Assembly (NCBI RefSeq): GCF_000936425.1
Contig: NZ_AVFK01000002.1
Location: 310,001-374,000 of the forward strand
DNA: 64,000 bases
Reading direction: 5' to 3'
From: Skermanella aerolata KACC 11604
GTDB taxonomy: Bacteria > Pseudomonadota > Alphaproteobacteria > Azospirillales > Azospirillaceae
The notes under the pieces were generated by a model that saw nothing but the letters and a program-made list of their open reading frames with translations, was not told the DNA's origin and made no database searches. Shown here in pieces: positions 45,709 through 56,072 of the stretch. How positions within the stretch are numbered: position 1 is the stretch's first letter; every line of letters starts with the position of its first letter. A program made the position numbers and the translations under genes.

Positions 45709-46554
45709 ATGGTCAAAATTCAGATCGTCGCCCGTATCAACTTCGACATCGTCGTCAGGCTCGATGGTCCCGTCAGCAATGGCGCCCAGCTGAAAGGCCG
45801 ATTCCAGCCGGGACGCCTGGGGGGAGGCGGCGCCAATACCGGGGTGGCGCTCTGTCTCGCCGGGCACGACGTCAGCCTGTTCGCCGAAGTCGGCGGCGAC
45901 CCCACGGGTGACGACATGCTTTCGCAACTCGCCGGCTTCGGCGCCGACACGTCGCGCGTGCGCCGGCTTGACGAGCCGTCGCCGCCTGTCATGGTGCTGC
46001 TCGACCCGGACGGAGAGCGCACCATCATCCGGGGAACGGCGCAGGCTTCCGACGCTCCACCTCTTCCCGACGCGGACGAGCCAGCCGATGCGCTCTATAT
46101 AAAGACTTACGGTACGGCAGTGGCCGGCCTGATGCGGGCACGTCTCGACCGCTGCCTCGTCGTGTCCCACGCGCCGCCCCCAGGGACCGGCGACTGGCCT
46201 GCCCATGTCCTTGTCAACTCGGCGGCGCATATGAGCGAGCGGGAACTTGCCGATCCCCTGGCCTATGCCCAGGGCCTTGCCGGTGACGCGCTGCGGTGGA
46301 TGGTCGTGACCGATGGTGCCCGAGGAGCCACCGCCTACGGCCCAACCGGTGTCGTCAACGTTTCCGCCGTGCCGGCCGACGTGGTGGACAGCACGGGTGC
46401 TGGGGATGTTTTCATCGCGGGCCTGATCCATGGCCTGCTTGGCGGCAGGCCGATCCAGGATGCGTTGAGCGTGGGAGCTCTCTGGGCGTCGAAGGCGGTC
46501 GGTTCGCCGACCTCGATCCCACCGCGAGCTTTGGGCAACTTGGCGGGTTCATGA
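45709..46554 (+). CDS. PfkB-family carbohydrate kinase
   Basis: A 281-residue ribokinase-fold sugar or nucleoside kinase. The N-terminal glycine-rich substrate loop LGGGGANTGVAL (about residues 38-48) and GGDPTGDDM are present, and the C-terminal anion hole has DSTGAGDVFIAG with catalytic Asp233. ATG 45709 is chosen because the conserved first strand starts with KIQIVARIN; a GTG at 45682 is also possible. No strong ribosome-binding site is seen for either. It has no sugar transporter beside it, so the substrate is unknown. Confidence 0.86.
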   Translation: MVKIQIVARINFDIVVRLDGPVSNGAQLKGRFQPGRLGGGGANTGVALCLAGHDVSLFAEVGGDPTGDDMLSQLAGFGADTSRVRRLDEPSPPVMVLLDPDGERTIIRGTAQASDAPPLPDADEPADALYIKTYGTAVAGLMRARLDRCLVVSHAPPPGTGDWPAHVLVNSAAHMSERELADPLAYAQGLAGDALRWMVVTDGARGATAYGPTGVVNVSAVPADVVDSTGAGDVFIAGLIHGLLGGRPIQDALSVGALWASKAVGSPTSIPPRALGNLAGS

Positions 46555-46941
46555 CAGGGTCTATTCTGGTGGTAATACCGCCGGCACTGGCCTTCGGGGT
46601 ATGCCAGCTTGTCGCGGGCGCGGATTTACTGGAAATCATCTCTGGTAATTTCTGACGGAGATGCTATTTAAGCCCTTGTTGAGTGGCTTGGGCCCCCGAC
46701 GGTCGGCATGGTGCCGTATCCGCATTTCGGCCCCTCGTGCCTTGCGGATATTGTATTGCGGACCTTCGGACGCGACTTTCGCCCGATTGACCCGCTCGCT
46801 CATTTTCCGAAAGCAGCCGCTCGTTACGCGCGACGTTCATCATCGGTCCTTCCGGTGAGAGCGTTGCCTTTGTCTTGTCCCAAAGTGGCGGCCGCGTGCC
46901 CCGCTTTAGGGAAACACGTACCGAGGATGACCTTTTTGACC
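46555..46941. other. Non-coding region before the DEAD-box helicase gene
   Basis: About 390 bases with no credible gene. It presumably contains the end of the kinase transcript and the promoter and a long untranslated leader of the helicase gene. I see no strong terminator hairpin, and no confident -35/-10 pair. Long leaders are common for cold-inducible RNA helicase genes, so regulation in the leader is possible. Confidence 0.45.
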
Positions 46942-48378
46942 ATGACTTTCGCTGAACTCGACCTGCACCCGACCCTTCTCCAGGCCGTTGAAGCCTCTGG
47001 CTACAATGAGCCGACTCCGATCCAGGAAAAAGCTATTCCCCTGGCGCTGGCTGGTCGGGATCTGGTTGCGTCGGCCAATACCGGAACTGGCAAGACCGCG
47101 GCCTTCGTGCTGCCGGCTCTGCAAAAACTGAAGACCCCGCGCACACCCGGCAATTTCGGGCCGCGCGTCCTTATCCTGTCCCCTACCCGCGAACTGGCGA
47201 CCCAGATCCTGGACGCCGTCCGCAAATATTCCAAGTTCGACCGCGTCCAGACCGGCGTGATCCTGGGCGGCATGCCGTACCGTGAACAGCTTCGCATGCT
47301 GGAGCGTCGTGTCGACCTGATCGTCGCCACGCCGGGCCGCCTGATCGACCACCTGGAGCGCGGCCGCGTCAACCTCAGCGGCCTCGAGCTGCTGGTGCTG
47401 GACGAAGCCGACCGCATGCTGGACATGGGCTTCATCGAGCCGGTCGAGCAGATCGCCGCCGCCTGCCCGCCGACCCGCCAGACGCTGATGTTCACCGCCA
47501 CCTGCGACGGCCCGATGGAGCGCCTTGCCGCCCGTCTGCTGAAGAACCCGGAGCGGATCGACATCGCCGGCAAGCAGGTCAGCCTGGACACCATCGACCA
47601 GCGCCTGCTTCGCGCCGACGATCTCGGCCACAAGCATCGCCTGCTCGATCACCTCGTCTCGACCGATGCCGAAGGCAAGACCATCGTTTTCGCCGCCACC
47701 AAGCGCGATGCCGACCGTCTGGCCGAGGAGCTGTGCGCCAAGGGCCATGCCGCCGGCGCTCTTCATGGCGACATGAAGCAGCACCAGCGTAACCGTACGA
47801 TCGATGACCTGCGTCGCGGCCGTATCCGGCTGCTGATCGCCACCGACGTGGCAGCGCGCGGCATCGACATCTCCGACATCACCCAGGTCATCAACTTCGA
47901 CCTGCCGAAGATCGCGGAAGATTACCTGCACCGTATCGGCCGCACCGGCCGGGCCGGCGCAACCGGCACCGCCTACTCGTTCTTTACCCGGAACGACTGG
48001 AAGCAGGTCAAGGCGATCGAGAACTACATCGGCAAGGCGCTGACCAACCACACCATCGCCGGCCTCGAGCCGTCCGAGCGTCCGCGCGGCGCCTCCGCTC
48101 CCGGCGGTTATGCCAAGCGTCCGTACCGTGGTGGCGGGCAGGGTGCTCCCGGTGGCCGTCCCGGCGGCTTTGGCGGCGGTCCCCGTCGTCCGGATGCCGA
48201 GCGCAGCGGTGACCGGCCCCACACCGAGCATCGTCATGCCGACGGCCGTCCTGCCGAGCATCGCGGCGGCGGCGACCGTCCGCACGGCGAGCGCGGTGGT
48301 TTCAATCCGGCCCGTCGGGACCGTGATCGTGACCGTTCGACGGGCGGCGGCCGCCGGGGTTATTCCTCGGCCAGCTAA
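46942..48378 (+). CDS. DEAD-box RNA helicase, RhlE-like, with RGG-type tail
   Basis: A 478-residue ATP-dependent RNA helicase. The Q motif (ASGYNEPTPIQEKAIP), motif I (ANTGTGKTAA), Ia (PTRELATQI), II (VLDEADRMLDMGF), V (ATDVAARGID) and VI (HRIGRTGRAG) are complete. Motif III reads FTATCDG where FSATMP is usual. Residues from about 380 on are a disordered Gly/Arg/Pro/His-rich tail with RGGG and GGRPGG repeats, likely for RNA binding. ATG 46942 gives the family N-terminus MTFAELDL; ATG 46927 in frame is an alternative. prfC follows after 42 bases. Confidence 0.93.
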   Translation: MTFAELDLHPTLLQAVEASGYNEPTPIQEKAIPLALAGRDLVASANTGTGKTAAFVLPALQKLKTPRTPGNFGPRVLILSPTRELATQILDAVRKYSKFDRVQTGVILGGMPYREQLRMLERRVDLIVATPGRLIDHLERGRVNLSGLELLVLDEADRMLDMGFIEPVEQIAAACPPTRQTLMFTATCDGPMERLAARLLKNPERIDIAGKQVSLDTIDQRLLRADDLGHKHRLLDHLVSTDAEGKTIVFAATKRDADRLAEELCAKGHAAGALHGDMKQHQRNRTIDDLRRGRIRLLIATDVAARGIDISDITQVINFDLPKIAEDYLHRIGRTGRAGATGTAYSFFTRNDWKQVKAIENYIGKALTNHTIAGLEPSERPRGASAPGGYAKRPYRGGGQGAPGGRPGGFGGGPRRPDAERSGDRPHTEHRHADGRPAEHRGGGDRPHGERGGFNPARRDRDRDRSTGGGRRGYSSAS

Positions 48379-48420
48379 GGCCTGAAGGTTTAAGTTGGGA
48401 GACGACAGGCGGAGGATCGC

Positions 48421-50034
48421 ATGAGTGATCTGCAAGAAGCCGTCTCCCGGCGCCGGACCTTCGCGATTATCGCGCACCCGGACGCCGGGAAGACGACACT
48501 GACCGAAAAGCTGCTTCTGTTCGGTGGTGCCATCCAGCTCGCGGGTGCTGTGAAGGCGCGTGGCGAGCAGCGGCGCGCCCGGTCGGACTGGATGAAGGTC
48601 GAACGCGAACGCGGCATCTCGGTGACCGCGTCTGTGATGAACTTCGACTATGCCGACCGGACCTTCAACCTTGTGGACACTCCAGGCCACGAAGACTTTT
48701 CCGAAGACACCTATCGCACGCTGACAGCCGTCGACAGCGCCGTCATGGTGATCGATGCCGCCAAGGGTATCGAGAGCCAGACGCGGAAGCTGTTCGAGGT
48801 CTGCCGTCTGCGCGACGTGCCGATCATCACGTTCGTCAACAAGATGGACCGCGAAGCCCGCGATCCGTTCGAGTTGATCAGCGAGATTGAGGACACGCTT
48901 GCCATCGACGTGACGCCGGCAAGCTGGCCGATCGGCTCCGGTCGTGGCTTCCTCGGCTGCTACGATCTGCTCAAGGACCAGCTTGTCCTGATGGACAAGA
49001 CCCAAGGCGACGTGGCGAGCGAAGGCATCAAGTGCGAAGGCCTGGATGATCCCCGGCTGGACGAGCTTCTGCCCGCCCATGCCGTCGCGACCCTCCGCGA
49101 GGAGGTAGAGATGGCGCGCGGGCTGTGTCCGGAGTTCGATCTTGAATCCTACCGAGCCGGTCACCTGACTCCGGTCTTCTTCGGCAGCGCCATCAACAAT
49201 TTCGGCGTGCAGGAACTGCTGCGCGGTCTTGGTGAGCTGGCTCCTCCCCCGCGTCCGCAGCCGGCCGATGGCCGGCTGGTCGAGCCGGACGAGGCCAAGG
49301 TCACCGGCTTCGTGTTCAAGGTCCAGGCCAACATGGACCCGAACCACCGCGACCGCATCGCGTTCTTCCGCCTGTGCTCGGGTCATTTCCGGCGCGGCGT
49401 CAAGCTGAAGCATATGCGGTCGGGCAAGCAGCTTGCCGTCAACAATGCAGTGCTGTTCCTGGCGCGCGACCGCGAATTGGCGGAAGACGCGTGGCCGGGC
49501 GACATCATCGGCATTCCGAACCACGGCAGCCTGCGGATCGGCGACACGCTGACCGAGGGCGAGGACCTGCGGTTCACCGGCGTGCCGAGCTTCGCGCCCG
49601 AATTGTTGCAGCGCGTGCGGCTGGATGATCCCATGAAGGTCAAGCATCTGCGGAAGGCGCTGGAGCATTTCGCGGAGGAGGGGGCCAGTCAGGTCTTCAA
49701 GCCGATGCTCGGTTCCGACTGGCTGGTCGGTGTCGTCGGCCAGCTTCAGTTCGAAGTGCTGGCGGCGCGGATCGAGGCCGAATACGGCATTGCCGCCCGG
49801 TTCGAAACGGCGTCCGTCGATGCGGCGCGCTGGATCGAGTGTGACGACCCGCTGGAGATGAAGCGGTTCGTCGACAGCAACCGGGCCAACCTTGCCGAGG
49901 ACCACGACGGCGCGCTGGTCTTCCTGTCGCGCAACACGTGGCACATGAACCGCACCCAGGAAGACTTCCCCAAGGTGCAGTTCCTGAAGACGCGAGAGCA
50001 GAACCGCATCGTTCAGCAGGCCGCCGCACAGTAA
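48421..50034 (+). CDS. prfC: Peptide chain release factor 3
   Basis: A 537-residue translational GTPase that removes RF1/RF2 after termination. G1 is AHPDAGKTT (residues 18-26), G2 lies in RGISVTASVM, G3 is VDTPGHEDF, and G4 is FVNKMDREARDP, a feature that separates RF3 from EF-G. The C-terminal domains II and III are full length. GGAGGA lies 5 bases before the ATG. Together with the helicase gene it forms an RNA/translation pair; common transcription is probable. Confidence 0.96.
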   Translation: MSDLQEAVSRRRTFAIIAHPDAGKTTLTEKLLLFGGAIQLAGAVKARGEQRRARSDWMKVERERGISVTASVMNFDYADRTFNLVDTPGHEDFSEDTYRTLTAVDSAVMVIDAAKGIESQTRKLFEVCRLRDVPIITFVNKMDREARDPFELISEIEDTLAIDVTPASWPIGSGRGFLGCYDLLKDQLVLMDKTQGDVASEGIKCEGLDDPRLDELLPAHAVATLREEVEMARGLCPEFDLESYRAGHLTPVFFGSAINNFGVQELLRGLGELAPPPRPQPADGRLVEPDEAKVTGFVFKVQANMDPNHRDRIAFFRLCSGHFRRGVKLKHMRSGKQLAVNNAVLFLARDRELAEDAWPGDIIGIPNHGSLRIGDTLTEGEDLRFTGVPSFAPELLQRVRLDDPMKVKHLRKALEHFAEEGASQVFKPMLGSDWLVGVVGQLQFEVLAARIEAEYGIAARFETASVDAARWIECDDPLEMKRFVDSNRANLAEDHDGALVFLSRNTWHMNRTQEDFPKVQFLKTREQNRIVQQAAAQ

Positions 50035-50067
50035 AGGCAGTCTGCGTAACGGCGTTCTGCCGGCACC

Positions 50068-50946
50068 TTACGAATTTCGCCGCAGCCGCTCGCGCTGGCT
50101 GCGGCGAAATTCGGACGGCGCGGTCTTTGCCGCCCGGACGAAGAACCGGGTGAAGTACGAGGGATCGGAGAAGCCCAGGGCATACCCGACCTCGGCCACC
50201 GACATGGACGTGTAGACCAGGGCGCGCCTCGCTTCCAAAGCCAAGCGGTCGTGGATCACCGTCAGCGCCGACTTGCCCAAAACGGTCCGGCAGACCCGGT
50301 TGAGCTGGGTCGTCGTCATGCCAAGCTCCCGCGCATAACGGTCGAGCGGGCGCTGCTCCCGAAACCCCGTCTCCACCAATTGCCTGAAACGCCGGACATG
50401 CGTCTCCGCCTTGCTTTGCAAGGAGACGCCGCCTTGACGCTCGATCAGCAGGCGCCGCGCCAGCCAAACCAGCAACAATTCAAGACAGGCCTGGATCGAC
50501 AGCAGCCGTCCCGGCCTGATATCGCTGAACTCGTCTGCGATACGGCTGAACAGCGCTTCGACGTCCTGATCTACGGCATCCACGACATGGGGCTTGTCCA
50601 GGTGAAGTGTCAGGTCGGGCGCATGAGCCGTCAGCCGCTCGATCAGGACGTCGGGCATCGTCAGCACCCAGCCATCAACGCCGGTAAAGGCGAAGCCGTG
50701 GACCGTGATGGACGGGATCGCCAGTAAGCACGGCGTCGGCGGCTCCAGATCGTTGCCGTCCAGCGTCATCCGCACCGTGCCGCATCTAAGAAAGAAGAGC
50801 TGGAACAGGTTGGCATGCCGGTGCGGGCTTATCAGGCCAGCGTGAAGGGTGCTGCGGGCGGCAATGGTTTCGCAGTGCAAGATGTCGAGCTCGGGCGCCG
50901 CGCTGTCTTCGCCATACAGTTCATATGTCGGTATCTCGCCGGTCAT
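50068..50946 (-). CDS. pobR: AraC-family regulator, PobR-like
   Basis: A 292-residue transcription activator with an N-terminal cupin effector domain (HRHANLFQLFFLRCGTVRM) and a C-terminal pair of helix-turn-helices. The first is PLDRYARELGMTTTQLNRVCRTVLG; the second includes MSVAEVGYALGFSDPSYFTRFFVRAAKTAPSEFR. It is divergent from pobA, which it probably activates with 4-hydroxybenzoate. ATG 50946 is chosen over starts at 50991 and 50982 because those codons lie in or beside a perfect palindrome that looks like the operator, and GGAAG lies nine bases upstream. Confidence 0.88.
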   Translation of the reverse strand: MTGEIPTYELYGEDSAAPELDILHCETIAARSTLHAGLISPHRHANLFQLFFLRCGTVRMTLDGNDLEPPTPCLLAIPSITVHGFAFTGVDGWVLTMPDVLIERLTAHAPDLTLHLDKPHVVDAVDQDVEALFSRIADEFSDIRPGRLLSIQACLELLLVWLARRLLIERQGGVSLQSKAETHVRRFRQLVETGFREQRPLDRYARELGMTTTQLNRVCRTVLGKSALTVIHDRLALEARRALVYTSMSVAEVGYALGFSDPSYFTRFFVRAAKTAPSEFRRSQRERLRRNS

Positions 50947-50973
50947 CCAGTCCCGCTTCCGCTCAGCCCTGAT

Positions 50974-51005
50974 TGTTCGCATAGCGAACATTTACCAATG
51001 TTCGA
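50974..51005. promoter_or_regulatory. Candidate PobR operator with three half-sites
   Basis: Perfect palindrome TGTTCGC-ATA-GCGAACA (50974-50990) plus a third half-site TGTTCGA at 50999-51005, in the gap between the divergent pobR-like and pobA genes. The arrangement fits binding of an AraC-type dimer and a shared control region. Identified by position and symmetry, not by comparison. Confidence 0.6.
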
Positions 51006-51064
51006 AAAATGCCAGGACTAGACGGATCTGTCCATTCACGGTTCGTCTTAAGCCGCTATCCTGA

Positions 51065-52318
<1,254 letters not shown>

Positions 52319-52366
52319 GCCGACGGCGGTTATGAGAAACAACGACAATATAAATGGGGGAAACCG

Positions 52367-53737
52367 ATGCCGCCGGAACGCAGTGTCGACGTTCAAGACT
52401 TTCTCAACGACAATCCGTTTTCGCCTTACCAGTGGCTGACCTTCGCCCTGTGTTTCTTCATCGTCCTGCTCGACGGCTTCGACACGGCGGCTATCGGCTA
52501 TATAGCGCCCTCGCTGATAACGGAATGGGGCGTGCAGCGCCCGGCGCTGGCGCCCGTGCTGAGCGCCGCCCTGTTCGGCCTGGCATTCGGCGCCTTGTCC
52601 TCCGGTCCTATGGCCGACCGCTTCGGTCGCAAGACGGTGCTGGTCGGCTCCGTCTTTGTGATGGGAGCCGCGTGTTTGTCCTCCGCCTTCTCGGCTGAGC
52701 TGGACCATCTCGTCATCTGGCGTTTCGTCACCGGACTGGGATTGGGCGCCGCGATGCCCAACGCCGTCACCCTGATGAGCGAGTATTGTCCCGACGGCAA
52801 GCGCGCGATGCTGACCAACGCGATGTTCTGCGGCTTTCCGCTAGGCGCCGCGTTCGGCGGCTTCCTGGCGGCCTGGATGATCCCGATTTGGGGCTGGCGC
52901 AGCGTGCTGATACTGGGTGGCGTCGCTCCGCTGATCCTGACGGTTCTGCTGATCGTTCTACTCCCGGAATCGGTCCGCTATATGGTCGCCAAGAACGCGC
53001 CGGTTGAGCGCATCCGCGCCGTGCTCCGCCGCATCTCGGCATCTGCCGCTAACGCGACTTCCTTCGTCATGAGCGAAAAGGCGACGATGGCGCAGCCGGT
53101 GGGCAAGAGCGGCATCGGCGTCGTGCTCTCAAGGTCTTATGCGGTCGGTTCGGTGATGCTGTGGATCACCTACTTCATGGGGCTGGTGATCTTCTATGCG
53201 CTGATCAATTGGATGCCGATCCTGTTCCGGGATGCAGGATTGGAGCAGCACAACGCGGCGCTGATCTCGGCCCTGTTTCCTCTGGGCGGTGTCGGTGCCA
53301 TCCTGTTCGGCTGGCTGATGGACCGCTTCAACGCCAACAAGATCATCGCCACCGGCTTCGTGCTGACGGCATTCGCCATCTATGCCATCGGTCAGGTGGC
53401 AGGCAACCTTGGCTTGCTGGTGGTGGTCGTGTTCGTCGGCGGCACCCTGATGAACACCGCGCAGTCGTCGCTGCCGGCCCTCGCCGCCGGTTTCTATCCG
53501 ACCAATGGGCGAGCGACGGGGGTCGCCTGGATGCTGGGCCTGGGGCGCTTCGGCGGCATTGCCGGGTCGTTCCTGGTGGCCGAGCTTTCCCGCCGGCAAA
53601 TGACCTTCAGCGAGATCTTCACGATCCTGGCCATACCGGGCCTGATTGCGGCGGCTGCGTTGATGATCAAGCAGTTCGCCCATCCGGAGGAGAAAACGTC
53701 AGGTGTCGCCGTCCGGCAGCAGTCGCTGGGGCACTGA
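52367..53737 (+). CDS. pcaK: Aromatic acid:H+ symporter, PcaK/BenK-like MFS transporter
   Basis: A 456-residue major facilitator with 12 predicted helices. The DGFDTAAIGYIAPSL motif in helix 1 (LLDGFDT, essential in PcaK for aromatic acid uptake), the loop 2-3 motif GPMADRFGRKTVLVGS and the loop 8-9 copy GWLMDRFNANK are present. It lies 48 bases after pobA, so it likely imports 4-hydroxybenzoate or protocatechuate for that enzyme. Confidence 0.92.
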   Translation: MPPERSVDVQDFLNDNPFSPYQWLTFALCFFIVLLDGFDTAAIGYIAPSLITEWGVQRPALAPVLSAALFGLAFGALSSGPMADRFGRKTVLVGSVFVMGAACLSSAFSAELDHLVIWRFVTGLGLGAAMPNAVTLMSEYCPDGKRAMLTNAMFCGFPLGAAFGGFLAAWMIPIWGWRSVLILGGVAPLILTVLLIVLLPESVRYMVAKNAPVERIRAVLRRISASAANATSFVMSEKATMAQPVGKSGIGVVLSRSYAVGSVMLWITYFMGLVIFYALINWMPILFRDAGLEQHNAALISALFPLGGVGAILFGWLMDRFNANKIIATGFVLTAFAIYAIGQVAGNLGLLVVVVFVGGTLMNTAQSSLPALAAGFYPTNGRATGVAWMLGLGRFGGIAGSFLVAELSRRQMTFSEIFTILAIPGLIAAAALMIKQFAHPEEKTSGVAVRQQSLGH

Positions 53738-53747
53738 CTGCTGCTTC

Positions 53748-54989
53748 TCAGGCCGTCTCGAGCTCTCTCGCTTCGAGGATCTCCGGCATCGCTTCCTCGC
53801 CGGCACAGATGCAGTCCTTGCCGGACTGCTTGGCGGTATACATCCGGTGGTCGGCGATCTCGACAAGCTGGGTGGAGCTTTCCGGCGCTTCGGCGATGCA
53901 TTCGGCGATACCGATGCTGGCCGTCTGCGGATTGCCGTCCGGCCGGACTCCCAGCCCTTCGGAGCGAAGACGGCGGATGGCCGTCAGCGCTCCGGGGGTG
54001 TCAGTATCCGGCATCACGACCAGGAACTCCTCTCCGCCCCAGCGGATCACCAGATCGCCCTGGCGCAGCCCGCTCAGCAGGGACTGGGCGGCATTGCGGA
54101 GGACGCGGTCGCCTTCGTCGTGGCCGAAGCGGTCGTTGACCTTCTTGAAGTCGTCCAGATCGACGAAAACCAGGGAGAGCGGGCGCTTGTTGCGGCGGGC
54201 GTTGCCGAACTGGAGGTTCAGCATCTCCTCGCCGATCCGGCGGGCATAGGTGCCGGTCAGCTTGTCATGCGACGACTGGTTAACCAAAGCCATCAGGAAG
54301 TGGAGCTGGCTCATGGCCGCAAGCGTGGCGACCGACGACAGCAGGAGGAGCAGCCACATCGCCCCCAGGTAGGAATTGAACGGGAAAATGGCCGACCCGT
54401 AAACTCCGGCCAGGAGATGGGCCAGAACCAGCGGCGATGCGAAGAGCACCCCTTCCAGCGCCGTGATGGGGAAGACGCTGAGGCCGGCGCACATGACGAA
54501 GGGGAGGAAAGCGTAGCCCGCCGCGATCGCGGCGGCCGGGCTGTCAGGGTCGAACTGGTTGACCATGGGATGCGATGCGACAAAGAACATCACCGGGACG
54601 GCGAGCAGCCATCCCAGCGCCTTCCACGCATGCCAGATGCCTTCCCCGCCTCGATACCAGACCGCCAAGGCTCCGAAGGCGGCGCTGGCCACGATCCGGA
54701 GGGCCGCGAGATATCCCCATTGCGGCCACGTGAACAGATACATGTCGATGACGATCCAGAGCGGCGTCAGGATCGAGAAGACACCAGCGACCAGTCGCGC
54801 ACGCGAAACGATCAGCGCGGCGCGACGACGCTGGATCAGCGACGAGTGCTGGAACGGCTGGATAAGGTCGTGGACCTGGCTGAGCGACAAGTCACCGTCG
54901 ATATTCGCCAACGTTCTGTCGGCCAGCCCCATCGCAATTTTTGAGATCCTGTCCTTCACGCCTTCTCCCGCAAGGCTTTTAAAATTCAC
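53748..54989 (-). CDS. Membrane-bound diguanylate cyclase (GGDEF)
   Basis: A 413-residue enzyme making cyclic di-GMP. About six hydrophobic helices (residues 65-235) form an uncharacterised membrane sensor. The GGDEF domain (about 240-400) has an intact active site GGEEF (318-322), the metal and base contacts FVDLDDFKKVND, and a product-inhibition I-site RQGD (309-312) exactly five residues upstream. It should therefore be active and feedback-inhibited. The gene is convergent with pcaK and separated from the upstream transglutaminase operon by a hairpin. Confidence 0.93.
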   Translation of the reverse strand: MNFKSLAGEGVKDRISKIAMGLADRTLANIDGDLSLSQVHDLIQPFQHSSLIQRRRAALIVSRARLVAGVFSILTPLWIVIDMYLFTWPQWGYLAALRIVASAAFGALAVWYRGGEGIWHAWKALGWLLAVPVMFFVASHPMVNQFDPDSPAAAIAAGYAFLPFVMCAGLSVFPITALEGVLFASPLVLAHLLAGVYGSAIFPFNSYLGAMWLLLLLSSVATLAAMSQLHFLMALVNQSSHDKLTGTYARRIGEEMLNLQFGNARRNKRPLSLVFVDLDDFKKVNDRFGHDEGDRVLRNAAQSLLSGLRQGDLVIRWGGEEFLVVMPDTDTPGALTAIRRLRSEGLGVRPDGNPQTASIGIAECIAEAPESSTQLVEIADHRMYTAKQSGKDCICAGEEAMPEILEARELETA

Positions 54990-54997
54990 GGGAGATT

Positions 54998-55025
54998 ATA
55001 ATAAAAATAATCCTACTTTGGTAGG
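54998..55025 (-). terminator. Weak intrinsic terminator of the ATP-grasp/transglutaminase operon
   Basis: On the minus strand, a 5-bp stem (55021-55025 with 55012-55016) and 4-base loop are followed by a T-rich tract (complement of 54998-55010, including five consecutive T). It lies between the end of the transglutaminase gene and the diguanylate cyclase start, in an AT-rich gap that probably also holds the cyclase promoter. Confidence 0.5.
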
Positions 55026-55058
55026 GGTATCATTATTCGAAGGGTTTAGTTGGATAGC

Positions 55059-56072
55059 TCAATCATCTATAGGTTCAACATCGACCTGGACGTTCAGCGT
55101 ATGCCCCCAGCCGCCGAGAATTATCCCTCGGACCGGGCTCACATCATCGTAATCACGGCCCCAGGCCAGCGTTATGTAGTCGGCATCAACGGGCTTGTCG
55201 TTGGTCGGATCGAGGTCGATCCACCCGGCCTCGTCGCCGCACCAGACGGAAAACCAGGCATGCGACATATCAGCGCCCACCAGCCTGGGCCGTCCCGGAG
55301 GCGGATGCGTACGGAGGTAACCGCTGACATAGCGTGCGGGCAATCCTACGGAACGCAGGCAGCCGACCCCAAGATGGGCGAAATCCTGACAGACGCCGCG
55401 CCGATGGGCCAGCACCTCGGTCAGCGGGGTCGCCACCGTCGTCGCGGTCGAGTCGAAGGTGAAGTCGGTAAAGATGCGGCGCATCAGGTCCAGCGCCGCG
55501 TCCGCCGCCGGCCTTCCTTCCTTGAAGGAGGGAGCCGCGTATTCTGCCAATGCCGGCGATGCGCGGACCATCACGCTGTCGAACAGGAACTGGCTGGCGT
55601 CGATCGCGTCCGGCGTCTCCGGATCGGCGGCCAGCTTGCATACGGTCTCCCATGAAGGCGTTTCCGTCGGATCGAGCGGAGCCGGCGGCTTCACTTCAAG
55701 CTCGATGCGTGACTCGATGACCAGCGTCCGGTGGGGTTCCTGAACCGCGAAGTAGGCTTCCGGATTACCGAAATAATCCTGCCACTCGTTGCGGATCGAC
55801 GGCTCGGGCGAGACCGACAGCACGGCACTGGTGCAGACCTGACGGGGGTTGTCGCGCGGGAGCAGATGGACGATGTGCTGGGAGACGGACACACCCTCTC
55901 CGTACTCGTAGCGCGTCGTGTGACGGGTACGATAGCGTAATGGTCCGGTCGGTTCCGGGCCTTGCTCCGGCACTTGCTCCGGCACGGGTTCCGGTTCGTC
56001 CGGCACCGGAGCGGCTGGCGTCACGGCAACCGGTTCCGGTGCGGCGGGTTCAGGCGGAGCGGGAGAAGGCAT
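55059..56072 (-). CDS. Transglutaminase-like protein with Pro/Glu-rich N-terminus
   Basis: A 337-residue protein. Residues 1-43 are a disordered Pro/Glu/Ala/Val-rich stretch. An N-terminal beta domain follows (RYRTRHTTRYEYGEGVSVSQ, typical of bacterial transglutaminase-like proteins), then the catalytic core with Cys228 (RRGVCQDFAHL), His271 (MSHAWFSVW) and Asp288 (WIDLDPTND). The active site is intact, so it may act as a peptidase, amidase or crosslinking enzyme in the cytoplasm; no signal peptide is seen. It overlaps the end of the upstream ATP-grasp gene by 23 bases. Start codons at 56072 or 56087 are both possible. Confidence 0.88.
   Translation of the reverse strand: MPSPAPPEPAAPEPVAVTPAAPVPDEPEPVPEQVPEQGPEPTGPLRYRTRHTTRYEYGEGVSVSQHIVHLLPRDNPRQVCTSAVLSVSPEPSIRNEWQDYFGNPEAYFAVQEPHRTLVIESRIELEVKPPAPLDPTETPSWETVCKLAADPETPDAIDASQFLFDSVMVRASPALAEYAAPSFKEGRPAADAALDLMRRIFTDFTFDSTATTVATPLTEVLAHRRGVCQDFAHLGVGCLRSVGLPARYVSGYLRTHPPPGRPRLVGADMSHAWFSVWCGDEAGWIDLDPTNDKPVDADYITLAWGRDYDDVSPVRGIILGGWGHTLNVQVDVEPIDD

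Noticed and set aside
46906-49944. A 1012-codon minus-strand open frame opposite the helicase and prfC genes
   Set aside because: It mirrors two well-supported plus-strand genes, has low-complexity His/Asp/Gln-rich composition and no domain pattern. It is a consequence of high GC and codon bias.
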